Of a DNA stretch of 64,000 nt, positions 9,996 to 20,365 are shown in pieces (position 1 is the first letter of the stretch; every line of letters starts with the position of its first letter). This stretch comes from Diplonema japonicum. Lineage: Eukaryota > Euglenozoa > Diplonemea > Diplonemida > Diplonemidae. The stretch is taken from assembly GCA_964019335.1 (NCBI GenBank), contig OZ025732.1, positions 310,001-374,000 of the forward strand, in the 5' to 3' direction. Below the pieces are notes generated by a model that was given only the letters and a program-made list of their open reading frames with translations, made no database searches and was not told where the DNA came from. A program made the translations under genes and the position numbers.

Positions 9996-11541
9996 GGGGG
10001 GGCCCGAATAATTCCCTCCCAAATAATGTGTTTTTTTTTCCCAAATAATTCTTTTTTTTTTCGGGGATTTTTCCGCTCCAAATTTCCCAAATAATTCCCG
10101 ACCCCTTTCTTTTTTTTTTGGGGGGGATCGGGGGGTGAGGGGGTCACATGGTAAGTCGTGCGACGGGCTTTTCTCAGTTACGCCTGTGCAGGGTACTAGC
10201 CGACCTAACCCATGTATACACCCCTTTTTTGACCAAAAACTCGATTTCCGCCTGGTTTTGGGCACTTTTTGGGCACTTACGAGCAATTCTTTTGCATTTT
10301 GAACAGGGACCACGGGGTTAGCACCTGGGTTATTGTGGGGACTATTTTTCTTAACGCAAGAAGCTAGATGGTTCGTGATGAATGGTTCAAAATTTCATGG
10401 AACTACTTAGTTCGAAGGCGCTTTGTGGGTGGCCCGGGTGCTTCTGCGTTGCCGGAAGGGCACGTGGATTCATGTGTTGACAACTATCCAGTATTTGCTT
10501 TCATGGCCCGCAATGTCAATATTCCATTCTTGAGCAAGATCCCAAAGCTGTGCCGTAGCCCACTGGCAGTATTGTGAGGCTGCTTACGCAAGTAAGAGTG
10601 CTGGCCCGGCGAGCTACGAGGGCAAAAACCCCATTTTCTTCTAGAAGATGAGAAATATATTATAGTGCGACATGATCAGACTGGAACGGCCGCCCCGTGG
10701 GATCCTCTGCTCAACCCGCGGACGTGGGAGGCCCTACTTCGGAAGGTGCCAGTCGCTTGATCAGTGTCGTCGAATGCGCGCTATATTTTATTAGTACAAA
10801 TATAACAATCGATTGAAAAGGAAAAGTATGTATTGTGAGGCTGCTTCTGTGTTGCACCGGCGATTCAGACCTCCCGCCATTTTGAGGGGTTAGGGGGCTG
10901 CGGCAAGCAGCCGAGGCGGGACGTTGGTGATGACTGCAGCAGAGCGCCGAATCAACGTGGAACTGTGGGTAGGGCGGCACATGAGAAAAGTCATGCAACT
11001 GCTCGACACCTTTAGCTGTATGCGGTCTCGCGGCTACCTTCCAGGTAGTTCCGAGGAGACCATACAGCTGGGGGCACTTAGGGGTCGGGCTTCAGACAGT
11101 GCAGCACAGAACGTAGTTGCGGGTGTTACAATAGACACTGCACCTGACGAGACTCCAGCAGCCTCCCAAGCCCTTGCAGCTTCTCAAGCCCCGACAGATT
11201 CTCAAGCCTCTCCCCCGCCAGACCCCTGCAACCTCCCAGCAACCACCTAACGCCAAAACCAGGCGGTCTGTCTGCAACGTTTGTGGGTTCTCCACAGCCT
11301 GGGGGAAAAACTGTTTTAAAATGTCCCTTGGAAAAAAAAAGGGCATGAAAAAAGATCTTGGCACGATTTGGCATGTTAAGATTTCCGAAGTGCTCTAAGC
11401 CCCGCTCCCTGCTTTCCATGTGGCAGGCGACCCAGCCCAAATAAGTACAACCCAAATAAGTGTATTCCAAATAATTCTTTTTTTTTGGAGCCCTAACACC
11501 CCCCCTCCACTGCCCAAATAAAGGGATTATTCGGGGGCCCC
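9996..11541. mobile_element. Terminal-inverted-repeat element, copy 1
   Basis: A 1.55 kb unit with inverted ends: GGGGGGGCCCGAATAATTCC at the left and the complement of GGGGCCCCCGAATAATCCC at the right. TTAA follows the right end (11542-11545); TATA precedes the left end. A second copy is at 54865-56349 with only small differences. Interior frames on the plus strand include a block with VCNVCGFS near 11270 and a Gln/Ala/Ser/Pro-rich stretch near 11140-11240, but no transposase motif I can name. Probably a non-autonomous or decayed DNA transposon. Confidence 0.7.
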
Positions 11542-11691
11542 TTAACATCAGGGGTTTTTTTTTTTCCCAAAAGCACAAAAGAGTGAGAATGAATAGAAAG
11601 GGAACTAAAGATCCCCCTTTTTTTTTGTCCTTAGACCGTGTCTGCTGCAAGGTAGCGTGTGCTATCTTTCACACACATATTTTAAGACAGA

Positions 11692-11838
11692 AGGGGGGGG
11701 GGGGGGGGGGGGGGGGGGGATTACGCACAACAACGCTACAACTCTACGAAAGGAAATAAATTGAGAAGCTCTCCCTCCCTCCCTCCCTCCCTCCCTCCCT
11801 CCCTCCCTCCCTCCCTCCCTCCCTCCCTCCCTCCCTCC
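11692..11838. repeat. G run and (CTCC)n microsatellite
   Basis: A run of about 27 G near 11693-11719 is followed by about 17 units of a CTCC tetranucleotide at 11769-11838. They sit inside a fragment of repeat R5. Confidence 0.9.
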
Positions 11839-12027
11839 GTTCCCCATTTTCCTCTCCCTCCCTTCACACTCACGCACTCATTTCTTTTTCGGGGTGATGG
11901 CTTTCTTTATCATTGCATGACCTTCTTATTTTTTTTTATAAGGGGTAGATATGTAGAGACAAGGGGGACGTTCCAAAACAGAAACCTCCTTCATCTCATC
12001 TCTCTTTTTTTTTTTTTTTTTCGTCTT

Positions 12028-12165
12028 CATAATATTATTGTCGAGACTAAAGGCTAGTTGATGGGCAGCGTGGTGAGTTATTCTATTTTTAAGGGTAGGA
12101 TTCCGCTCGTGCGCTTCAAACAGATGCAAAGCCTAAAAAATGCGGTAGATGCGCCATTCTTACAG
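12028..12165 (+). repeat. Repeat R4 copy, extended subfamily
   Basis: Preceded by a T run of about 18 and followed by the extension ending GCGGTAGATGCGCCATTC, shared with the 9.8 kb copy. 12166-12390 is spacer with no gene seen. Confidence 0.75.
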
Positions 12166-12390
12166 CTCTGGGAATGATCTGGCCACGAAAGATATAAGGC
12201 AGGTGTACATCTTGTGGCCGAGTTCAATTTCTGGTCTAAATCCTGTTTTTTTGGGGGGGGGTTCGGATTCCTGTCATAGGGGTAATCTTCCTTTTTTTTT
12301 CCTTTTTTTTCTTCTTCTTTTCTTCTTTCTCTTTTATTTTTATACATATTTTCGTCAAGCTACAAAACTAACACCAAAGGAGAAGGCAAC

Positions 12391-12776
12391 ATGCCCCCCA
12401 GCCTCAAGACGTCATCTCTACTCTTTTGCGCAATACACCTTGCTGGGCCTGTTGTTCCTCCAGACAGCAAGGGTGCGTACAGGATTCGCGCTGCTCAGGC
12501 AGCTGTTGTACCGCTCGTCTTGCCACCACCGGTCAGAGGTTGTCATATTGTATAAGTGCGTCCTCCCCAGCATGCGGCCCTTGGGGAAGCTCACGGACGA
12601 CGAGAAGTAAGATGCAAAGTTCTGCGCCTTTATCGGCGATATGTCGTCCCTCGCAACGTTCAAGGACTCTCCTTCAGACATCATCGAACGACAGCAACAT
12701 CCACGTGGAATATGCTGTTGGTGCAGAGGAGGACTCCGTTCCGTTTATTTGCGCTTGTGGCATTCATTTGAGATAT
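12391..12776 (+). pseudogene. Relic of the 13.6/16.6 kb membrane-protein family
   Basis: Starts with ATG and a short hydrophobic leader including LLFCA and GAYR, like the intact copies. It then jumps to the middle of the protein near LYRSSCHH, losing about 100 codons. Further damage includes TAA in place of the TCA after the TDDEK motif (12607-12609), a six-base loss near 12655 and an unrelated end. Flanking repeats R4 (left) and R2 (right) bracket it. Confidence 0.75.
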
Positions 12777-12923
12777 TAGTGATCCTCTTGTCTCGATGAT
12801 ATTAGGTCACGAAAGCTGTAGTTCTCGCGGAAGCAGCCCGAGAAAGAAGGAGCAGTAGGATAATCCCGGCTGTGGGCTAACACGGCAGTCCGAGCCGACT
12901 CTTTTTCTTCTTTCTTTTCAAGG

Positions 12924-13190
12924 TGGTGGGGATAACATGGAAATATAAGAAGTACATCAGATGTGTTGTTCGCTGTTGACCTCCTCGTCGGTCATCACCG
13001 GTAGCGCCCGAGTGGAAGAACGTATCGCAGATGCTCAGGGTGACGAACAGGCAGCAAACTGCACGAGCGCAGAATCTTGGTTACCCGGGACGCCCCGGCT
13101 AGGGTTGAGCACACCGCATGCATTAAGGACACGACGCGGAACGCAGAAGAAGCTACTGCTCGGCCGAGGAGCGCCCCCTGTAATCAAGTA
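12924..13190 (+). repeat. Joined repeats R2 and R3
   Basis: The most complete R2-R3 junction in the window. R2 runs to GCAAACTGCACGAGCGCAG and continues into R3 (TTACCCGGG, then GACACGACGCGGAACGCAG, then CCCCTGTAATCAAGTAGG). Other R3 copies are at 21838-22020 and 38245-38360. After it, 13191-13260 carries another segment that recurs inverted at 34855-34920. Confidence 0.75.
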
Positions 13191-13335
13191 GGTATTTCGT
13201 GCTTCGTTGCACGCTTAACGCCACCTAGTGTTGCAATCAAAGCCCCATTTCTTTCTCTCTTTTTTCTAACATCGGCCTATCGGCAGATTATTTTTATTCA
13301 TCTTGCTTAGTGGCCGTCGCATCGAACTGCCGGAG

Positions 13336-13490
13336 GAAGGTGCGGGAGGTGCGGCCCCGCAACAGAGAGAACTCTCAGACACCTCCTCCTGAAGTGCCCA
13401 GCAGCCAAATCGGCCAGAGTGAACCGCTTACACCCTGACGCTGAGACACCCCGAAAGACAGTCTTATTTCTTGGATGGTTTTTATGAGAC
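13336..13490 (+). mobile_element. LINE-C-family fragment (C-terminal zinc motif)
   Basis: One frame reads CGRCGPATERTLRHLLLKCP, matching the C-terminal Cys/His motif of the LINE-C RT protein at about 51910-51970 and the copy at 58310-58370. It continues as LHPDAETPRK before a stop. Both ends are lost. Confidence 0.75.
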
Positions 13491-13655
13491 GGAAGACCTT
13501 GGTCGATTGTGTTTATTACGTTTCCTTCTTCTTCTTCTTTTTCTTTTCTTTTATAGTCTTTGTTTATTTTTATTTTCTTTTTTGATTCAGGGAGGAAGAA
13601 GAAGACGGGGAAATAAGATAACAGGGGGCATGTGCTTATAAAAGAGGCACACAAC

Positions 13656-14768
13656 ATGCACCCCGGCCTCTGGACCTCGTTTGTTCTGTTCTGCGCGGTA
13701 CTCCTTTCTGAGGCTGACGGTAAAGGCGCGTACAGGGTAAGGGCCCCAATGACTACTCCTGCGTCCTCAGGCCTTTGGCAGCATGGGGGCACCGGGTTGG
13801 TCGGAGGGGGGCCTCACAAGCGGGAGTACACGGTGGGGACCAAAACATATCACCACCACATCCACTACGAAGAGGAGTATTATGAGTATTACAAGGAGCA
13901 GCCTGCGGACTGGCGGGCGGAGAACCCTCTTAACATGAGCAAGAATTGCAGCAGGGTAGGGGCGTACCCTGACACCAGCAGCACCGACTCATGGCTTGTC
14001 GGGGAGGTTGTGATGCGTCCCAACGCCACCGTAACCGTCACCCCTGTTGAGCTGGAGGTAGATCTGTTCATGGAGCTGTTGTACCGCTCGTCTTGCCACC
14101 ACCCGTCAGAGGTTGTCATATTGTATAAGTGCGTCCTCCCCAGCACGCGGCCCTTGGGGAAGCTCACGGACGACGAGAAGTCAGATGCAAAGTTCTGCGC
14201 CTTTATCGGCGATGTGTCATCCCACGCAGCCTCGCGTTCAAGGACTCTCCTTCAGACATCATCGAACGACAGCAACATCCACGTGGAATATGCTGTTGGT
14301 GCAGAGGAGGACTCCGTTCCGTTCTTAACAGCAGCCATCAATGCTAGTCTGACAGATGAGTCAGGGTCGTTCTCCTTATACTACGGTGTGGTCAGGCATG
14401 AGGGTGTAGAGGTGAACAAGGCGGGTGTCGACCCCGACAGGAATGGGCTCGACATGTCACCTAGCGTAGAGAGCTTCATCTCCCTGTTTGTGATACTTGG
14501 CGTCTCGGTGGTCGGGAGCTTTGTACTTTATTTTAGGGGATCTCGCAGAAGTACAACAGAAGAAAGCGAGGAGATTTCATGGACTGATGAAGAAGATCTG
14601 GCACACATAGGAGCTAGGAAGGGCACTGAAGAAGGTGAAAGGAAAAAGCTTCCCAGCGAAACCGTGCACGAGGGTGCACACACTACGATCCATTGGGAGG
14701 ACAAAGGCGGTGATCGGATGGAACAGGAGGGCGATATTTGTATCACCCGAAGGCCAAGCATGACCTAG
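13656..14768 (+). CDS. Type I membrane protein, tandem copy 1, with LINE-derived tail
   Basis: 370 residues from ATG 13656; a GTG 24 bases upstream is less likely because the 16.6 kb copy starts at the equivalent ATG. Residues 1-20 form a signal peptide. The ectodomain has a His/Tyr/Glu-rich patch (HHHIHYEEEYYEYYKE), four cysteines and several N-glycosylation sequons. A single membrane span lies near residues 270-290 (FISLFVILGVSVVGSFVLYF). The cytoplasmic tail of about 80 residues is rich in Glu/Arg and absent from copy 2. It is encoded by an inserted 395-base segment whose 3' half matches the end of LINE-A in another frame. I do not recognise the family; a surface receptor or adhesion role is only a guess. 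T-rich tracts ending in AG at 13556 and 13590 precede the gene. Confidence 0.8.
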   Translation: MHPGLWTSFVLFCAVLLSEADGKGAYRVRAPMTTPASSGLWQHGGTGLVGGGPHKREYTVGTKTYHHHIHYEEEYYEYYKEQPADWRAENPLNMSKNCSRVGAYPDTSSTDSWLVGEVVMRPNATVTVTPVELEVDLFMELLYRSSCHHPSEVVILYKCVLPSTRPLGKLTDDEKSDAKFCAFIGDVSSHAASRSRTLLQTSSNDSNIHVEYAVGAEEDSVPFLTAAINASLTDESGSFSLYYGVVRHEGVEVNKAGVDPDRNGLDMSPSVESFISLFVILGVSVVGSFVLYFRGSRRSTTEESEEISWTDEEDLAHIGARKGTEEGERKKLPSETVHEGAHTTIHWEDKGGDRMEQEGDICITRRPSMT

Positions 14769-14929
14769 AGGCGTTGAAAAGGACAAGAGGGGCAAGGGAA
14801 AGAAGGGAAGAAGCGGCCAGGCTGGGAAGAAGGCCAGCAAGACCACCAAAGGAGGAGAAACCGCTGCTGAAAGAAGTAAATAATAGGTGCAGGTAGAGGA
14901 TGAGAACAAAGTGGCTATATTTATTTCGT
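14536..14929 (+). mobile_element. 5'-truncated LINE-A-like insertion in gene copy 1
   Basis: Absent from the otherwise matching copy at 17480. The insertion lies between TACTTTATTT and TTTCG, with TTTATTT-like sequence on both sides as a possible target duplication. One frame from about 14690 resembles the LINE-A tail, ending in RPPKEEKPLLKEV (compare the 20366-20880 fragment). It supplies the last part of the overlapping gene in a different frame. Confidence 0.7.
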
Positions 14930-14989
14930 GTTGAAATAGGCTTAGAGAATTCTCTTTTTTTTTACTTCTTGTTTTTTCTTTCTTTTTTT

Positions 14990-15150
14990 TTGCATCACCG
15001 AAGACCAAGCATGACCTAGAGGCGTTGAAAGGACAATGGGCGAGAGAACGAAGAGAAAGAGCGGCCAGGCTGGGGAGAAGGCCGGCAAGACCACCAAAGG
15101 AGGAGAAACCGCTGCTGAAAGGGGATAGGTGCAGGTAGAAGATGAGAACA
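14990..15150 (+). mobile_element. Second LINE-A-like 3' fragment
   Basis: Repeats the end of the preceding insertion (GACCAAGCATGACCTAGAGG through GGTGCAGGTAG) with about ten differences, including RPPKEEKPLLKGDR in one frame. It follows directly after a T run. Two independent truncated insertions or a local duplication are both possible. Confidence 0.7.
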
Positions 15151-15202
15151 AGGGGGCGTCTCACAAAGACTTCCTTTAACTCATATATTTTTTTTTAAAA
15201 CA

Positions 15203-15925
15203 ATGAATTGTTATTTACTAAAGAAAGAGTAGTTGTGGTAGCATTGTTGGGGCTTATCCTTCTACAGGTTAACCCCCCCGGCTGTGCACACAATAACTAT
15301 CACCCGACTCTTTTTTTAATCTTCCAGGTCATTTGAGGAATCACTCGTTTTTTTTTTTCATTCTTTGTGCGGTGCTACAATTATACGATGTTTCTTTTTC
15401 TTTTTTTTTTCTTTTGCGAGAACGTGTCTTTGACTTGTCCAAGCAGAACGGGAACGTTGGCAGGCGTATTTCGGGGTTTGCGTGAGTGAAGGAAGTGACT
15501 GGAAGAACGAAGAACGGAAAGACAGAGAACGCACAGTTTTTTTTTTTTTTGAAGTTTTTCTCCTCTTTAGTTAAGGTCTCTGGGAAAAGCAGAACCTAAA
15601 GGAAAAGGAACTCCACCCCCCCCCCCCCCCCGCCCCCCGGAGGCCTGATGTGATATCTTGTATTTTCTTTCTCTCTCTTTTCTTTCTTACAAATATTATA
15701 TCTTTTCAGAAGGTATGATTTTATAACTATGTGCGGCCTTTTGCAACTTTTTTAAAAGTCTTTTTTTTTTTTTTTTTTTTTGCAGGAACGAGTTTGTCTA
15801 GGCAGAAGAGGGGGGCAGCGTTATCATTGTTAGTGTGGGTCTTCCCACCCTCCCTCCTGGGCACGTGCAAACCTCCAGTACCGCTTTTCTTTTTTTTTTT
15901 CTTCTTTTTTTTTTTTGTTTTAACG
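15203..15925 (+). repeat. R1 and downstream block, duplicated at 17542-18430
   Basis: R1 (15203-15330) and the following segments, including a CTTGTCCAAGCAGAACGGGA piece and the GGTATGATTTTATAACTATG piece, recur in the same order after gene copy 2. The gene and roughly 1 kb of its downstream sequence were therefore duplicated together. No coding sequence is supported here. Confidence 0.75.
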
Positions 15926-15986
15926 ATATTATTGTCGAGGCTAAAAAGCTAGTTGATGGCAACGTAATGAGCTATTTTATTTTTAG

Positions 15987-16475
15987 GTTTAAGAAGCGAA
16001 AGCCTGGACAGCCGCGTCTCATCCTCGCCTGCACAGGTCTGAACAAGAGTCTGAGCCACTTACCCTTGCCGCCTTGTAACCCCTTCCTGTCGCGAGATAG
16101 TCGAGACCATGTTCCGATAGCCTGCTGCATCGAGCACGATTTCAAATCATGGTTTTTCCAGTTTGAGCTGCACAGGGAATCGCGCAGGCTTGCATGGGGT
16201 ACCGAGCCGCGACCAGATGCGGTGGATGCTCTGTCCTGGCTGTCGTCTGGCTGGGCAACATCGTGCTTATTGACAAAGACCTGGATGTTGAAGGAGGCTT
16301 CGCTCAGGTTCGAGGCTCTGTGCAGGTGGTACCGCATAGTAATCGGCGAGACGTCGGCGTCCGTCACAGGGCTTCTTGACTACACTCGTAGTGGTACCAG
16401 GATGCAGGATGCGCTGCGGACTGCTTTCGTGGAGCTACGACAGAACGAGTGGAAGCGGTGGGCCGAGCGGGTACA
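15987..16475 (+). pseudogene. Reverse-transcriptase-like ORF fragment
   Basis: Directly after a partial R4 copy an open frame reads PRLILACTGLN, then LPPCNP, then HDFKSWFFQFEL and a WLSSGWATS stretch. The order and spacing recall the start of an LTR- or DIRS-type RT domain (R-L-I, LN, D-x-K-x-x-F-x-Q). The catalytic YxDD box is not present before the frame ends in a T run at 16475. It may instead be an unrelated fragment; I hold this call weakly. Gene copy 2 starts 130 bases downstream. Confidence 0.35.
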
Positions 16476-16607
16476 GTCCTTCTTCTTCTTCTTTTTTTTT
16501 TATAGTTTTTTATTTTGATTTTCTTTTTGATTCAAAGAAGAAGACGAAAATAATTAGGGGGCATGTGCTTGTAAAGGAAGACGGAAAGAATATCAGAAAT
16601 ACACAAC

Positions 16608-17495
16608 ATGCACCCCGGCCTCTGGACCTCGTCTGTTCTGTTCTGCGCGGTACTCCTTTCTGAGGCTGACGGTAAAGGCGCGTACAGGGTAAGGGCCCCA
16701 ATGACTACTCCTGCGTCCTCAGGCCTTTGGCAGCATGGGGGCACCGGGTTGGTCGGAGGGGGGCCTCACAAGCGGGAGTACACGGTGGGGACCAAAACAT
16801 ATCACCACCACATCCACTACGAAGAGGAGTATTATGAGTATTACAAGGAGCAGCCTGCGGACTGGCGGGCGGAGAACCCTCTTAACATGAGCAAGAATTG
16901 CAGCAGGGTAGGGGCGTACCCTGACACCAGCAGCACCGACTCATGGCTTGTCGGGGAGGTTGTGATGCGTCCCAACGCCACCGTAACCGTCACCCCTGTT
17001 GAGCTGGAGGTAGATCTGTTCATGGAGCTGTTGTACCGCTCGTCTTGCCACCACCCGTCAGAGGTTGTCATATTGTATAAGTGCGTCCTCCCCAGCACGC
17101 GGCCCTTGGGGAAGCTCACGGACGACGAGAAGTCAGATGCAAAGTTCTGCGCCTTTATCGGCGATGTGTCATCCCACGCAGCCTCGCGTTCAAGGACTCT
17201 CCTTCAGACATCATCGAACGACAGCAACATCCACGTGGAATATGCTGTTGGTGCAGAGGAGGACTCCGTTCCGTTCTTAACAGCAGCCATCAATGCTAGT
17301 CTGACAGATGAGTCAGGGTCGTTCTCCTTATACTACGGTGTGGTCAGGCACGAGGGTGTAGAGGTGAACAAGGCGGGTGTTGACGACTGGGGTGGGCTCG
17401 ACATGTCACCTAGCGTAGAGAGCTTCATCCCCCTGTTTGTGATACTTGGCGTCTCGGTGGTCGGGAGCTTTGTACTTTATTTCGCGTTGAGGTAG
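16608..17495 (+). CDS. Type I membrane protein, tandem copy 2
   Basis: 295 residues and almost base-for-base the same as copy 1 over the signal peptide, ectodomain and membrane span. Differences are concentrated near residues 260-265 (VDDWGG against VDPDRNG) and after the membrane span. This copy stops soon after the span (LYFALR), giving a cytoplasmic tail of a few residues. Because copy 2 lacks the LINE insertion it probably shows the ancestral end. The 5' leader is also conserved with copy 1: CTTCTTC-rich tract, TATAG, then a second T-rich stretch and GGGGGCATGTGCTT before the ATG. Function unknown. Confidence 0.8.
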   Translation: MHPGLWTSSVLFCAVLLSEADGKGAYRVRAPMTTPASSGLWQHGGTGLVGGGPHKREYTVGTKTYHHHIHYEEEYYEYYKEQPADWRAENPLNMSKNCSRVGAYPDTSSTDSWLVGEVVMRPNATVTVTPVELEVDLFMELLYRSSCHHPSEVVILYKCVLPSTRPLGKLTDDEKSDAKFCAFIGDVSSHAASRSRTLLQTSSNDSNIHVEYAVGAEEDSVPFLTAAINASLTDESGSFSLYYGVVRHEGVEVNKAGVDDWGGLDMSPSVESFIPLFVILGVSVVGSFVLYFALR

Positions 17496-17541
17496 GCTTA
17501 GAGGATTCTTTTTTTTATTTCTTGTTTTTTTTTTCTTTTTG

Positions 17542-18570
17542 ACAATGAGTTGTTATTTGCTAAAAGAAGAGTAGTTGTGGTAGCATTGTTGGGGCTTATC
17601 CTTCTACAGGTTAACCCCCCCGGCTGTGCACACAACAACTATCACCCGACTCTTTTTTTAATCTTCCAGGTCATTTGAGGAATCACTCATTTTTCTTTTC
17701 ATTCTTTTAGCGGTTCTACAATTACGATGTTTTTTTCTTTTTTTTTTTTTTTGCAGGAAACGAGTCTTTGACTTGTCCAAGCAGAACGGGAACGTTGGTT
17801 TTACCAGCTTCTCCGGGTTTTACCGCACGTTTTGGCAGAAACTTGTTTTGCTCTGTTTTCTTGAAGCTTTGGCAGAATGGACAGCGACAGGAGGTTTTTT
17901 TTTGGTTTTGGCCACCTGGGTCAGCTTTTGTTTTTTGCGAGGCATTTTTCTTTTGTTCCTTTTAATTTTAAATACCGTAATAGGCCACATAGGGTCGTGA
18001 GCTACAAGCTCATGGGCCCTGCGCGTCGTGAGTGAAGGAAGTGACTGGAAGAACGAAGAATGGAAAGGCAGAGAACGTACAGTTTTTCTTTTTTGGAGTA
18101 TTTCTCCTCTTTAGCTTAAGTTTTTGAGAAAAGCAGAACCTAAAGGGAGGAACTCCCCCCTGATGGTGATAGCTTGTGTTTTCTTTCCCTCTCTTTTCTT
18201 TCTTACATTATATCTTTCAGAAGATATGATTTTATAACTATGTTGCAGCTTGTGCCGCAGCAGGAAGGAGCTGTTTTGAAAGTCTTTTTTTTTTTTTTGG
18301 AGGAACGAGTTTGTCTAGGCAGAAGAGGGGGGCAGCGTTATCATTGTTAATGTGGGTCCCCCCACCCTCCCTCCTGGGCACGTGCAGACCTCCAGTACCG
18401 CGTTTCTTTTTCTTTTTCTTTTTTTGTTTTAACGATATTATTTTTGTCGAGACTAAAAACTAGTTGATGGCAACGTAATGAGCTATTTTATTAGGTAGGG
18501 ATTGCGCACAAACAAGGTACTGTGAAGCGCCAAACTAGTTTTTTTTTTCTTTCGCTCTTTCTCCTCGAGC
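17542..18570 (+). repeat. R1, duplicated block and R4 after gene copy 2
   Basis: Counterpart of 15203-15990: R1 at 17542-17670, the downstream segments, then a full R4 copy at 18430-18520. 18571-18922 is T/C-rich leader of the next gene, with C runs at about 18870-18905. Confidence 0.75.
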
Positions 18571-18922
18571 CCCTTCCAGCATGTTTTCTCATGCAGGTGA
18601 ATATCCGTTTCGCGAAAAAGAAATAGTTTATGAGCTTATGTTCACTCTTTCCTTTTTCCTTTTTTTTCCCTTTCCTTTTAACCCTTTTTCGGAGCTTTTT
18701 AAGAAGGATAAGGTGACAAACTGTAGGGTGGCCTGGGAAAAGAAAAAGGAGAACATCAACTAGAAATCGAGACTATCTTTTTTTTTTTTCTTTTTTTTGT
18801 TCAACACCCCCCCGACATGGGGGGGCCCTTTTCTATTCACTATCTTTTTTTTTTTTTTTTGTGTTCTTTCCTTCCCCCCCCCCCACCACCACCACCACCC
18901 CCCCCAAACAAAGAATGCAAAA

Positions 18923-19945
18923 ATGCCGCAAGCCAGGCTGATGGTGTTAGTTCCCTTGATAGTGGGGTTCTGTGTGTTTAAGCAGCTGACCCAGAATCAT
19001 ATTTCCATGCGGCCGCCGCGGTCAGACCTTAATCACGTGTATTGCAAGACAATGAAGGACATATACCCGGGGAGGTTGATCAAGAGCAGATGGGTCCCTG
19101 ACAATTGTTATTTAAGAGCTCTCTCCTTGGCAGAGACGCAGAAGTGCTTGGCGCACCCGAAGTTTTATGCGATTACGGATTCTCTGGGGCGTGAGATCTA
19201 TTACCACTTGCGGCATTCTTACAGGCTGCTTCACAACAAAACGGAGAACAGCGAGCTGGCCGTTATGGATCACATCTGGACCCCGCAGACTTCGAGGCCT
19301 TTTGGGTACCTGACCCAGGGGAATTTACGAGACACAAGAAATTTTTTGAGAGAAAGTGCGGAGTTCATCTTGTTTTCAAACGGCCTGTGGGATGTCGGGT
19401 CGCATTTCTGCGGCCCTATTCACTATTTCGAATTCATGGTTTTGAAGGTGAAACGGTACTTGGCGGAGGCGAAAAGCGATGTAAGAGCTGTTCTGTACAA
19501 CATACCTTACATCCACCACGTAGAGCAAAGGGTATGGGGTACAAACTGTAACATCGGCGAGAAGCTTAAGGTGTACCGCGAGGCGCTTGAGCTTGTATCC
19601 GCTTGCACGGGTGTTCCAATATTTGACACGTATCAGATGCAGAAGCAATATCCGGACCTTGTGCCCGATGGTGTTCATGCAAAATTTGAGGTTCTTAATG
19701 CTATCGTGGGCCTTGTGCTTAACACAATGTGTCTTCCCCCTGAGCAGCGGGTGGAGGCGTACTATCCAAACGTTACGTGTTCTCTTGATGCGATCTCCGA
19801 GGCGAAGGAACGGTGGGCTGCCATACCCCTGGCCATGAACCACTCTCAGGGATGCCCGAAGGCGGATATTACATGTTTTACTACGCCGAGCGACTACCTC
19901 AGACAGGGGCCGTTGGAGGACAAGCCTACCCCTGCCCCTGAGTGA
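18923..19945 (+). CDS. PC-esterase/SGNH-hydrolase-like type II membrane protein, paralogue
   Basis: 340 residues from ATG 18923; an earlier in-frame start at 18797 would add only residues read from homopolymer leader. Hydrophobic residues 5-17 suggest a signal anchor. It has the same architecture as the 3520 gene: KDIYPG and WVPDNC near the start, ITDSLGR (Ser about 86), NGLWDVG, LYNIPYIHH, and DGVH (Asp 249, His 252). The two proteins are clearly homologous but well diverged, so the duplication is old. Catalytic blocks of the SGNH type are complete. The likely role is glycan O-acyl transfer or hydrolysis in the secretory pathway, inferred from the family. Confidence 0.75.
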   Translation: MPQARLMVLVPLIVGFCVFKQLTQNHISMRPPRSDLNHVYCKTMKDIYPGRLIKSRWVPDNCYLRALSLAETQKCLAHPKFYAITDSLGREIYYHLRHSYRLLHNKTENSELAVMDHIWTPQTSRPFGYLTQGNLRDTRNFLRESAEFILFSNGLWDVGSHFCGPIHYFEFMVLKVKRYLAEAKSDVRAVLYNIPYIHHVEQRVWGTNCNIGEKLKVYREALELVSACTGVPIFDTYQMQKQYPDLVPDGVHAKFEVLNAIVGLVLNTMCLPPEQRVEAYYPNVTCSLDAISEAKERWAAIPLAMNHSQGCPKADITCFTTPSDYLRQGPLEDKPTPAPE

Positions 19946-20365
19946 TTTGATCAAAGAGAAGAACGAAGAAAAGAAAAGAAAAAGAAAGAAAAAGAATGAA
20001 GCTTTTTTTTTTTTTGTCATTCTTTTTTTGTGCCCGAGCAAAAGGAAGATATTAATTCTCTGTTTTTTTTTTTTTTTCTCTGTTTCTTTTTTTTGGGGGG
20101 GGGACCATTGTTCTAACCTCCCTGGTTCCTGGTAATTGTGGTTTGGGGGGGAGACACAAACGAAAGGGATGCTCCCATTACATCGAACTAGAAGGTGGTT
20201 TTAGCTCACTGCGGCCTTGTGCCAGTGAAGCAAGCCTCCCACAGCACACTCTCCAGTTGGTGTTTAATTGCCTATTTCAAAGCTGGGTTTCTTTACCTCT
20301 CCACTTTTTACTGGGTGCATGGCAGCACTAGAAACGAGACAACCCCCTTTTCTTTTTTTTCTTTG
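19946..20365. other. Spacer with no gene seen
   Basis: A/G-rich run after the stop codon, then T and G runs and about 200 bases of mixed sequence (20140-20340). I see no domain, hairpin or repeat match apart from T tracts. Confidence 0.5.

Noticed and set aside
11761-12057. ORFs rich in Ser/Leu/Pro or Gly/Arg/Glu over the CTCC repeat
   Set aside because: They are read-throughs of the microsatellite on either strand and code for simple repeats only.
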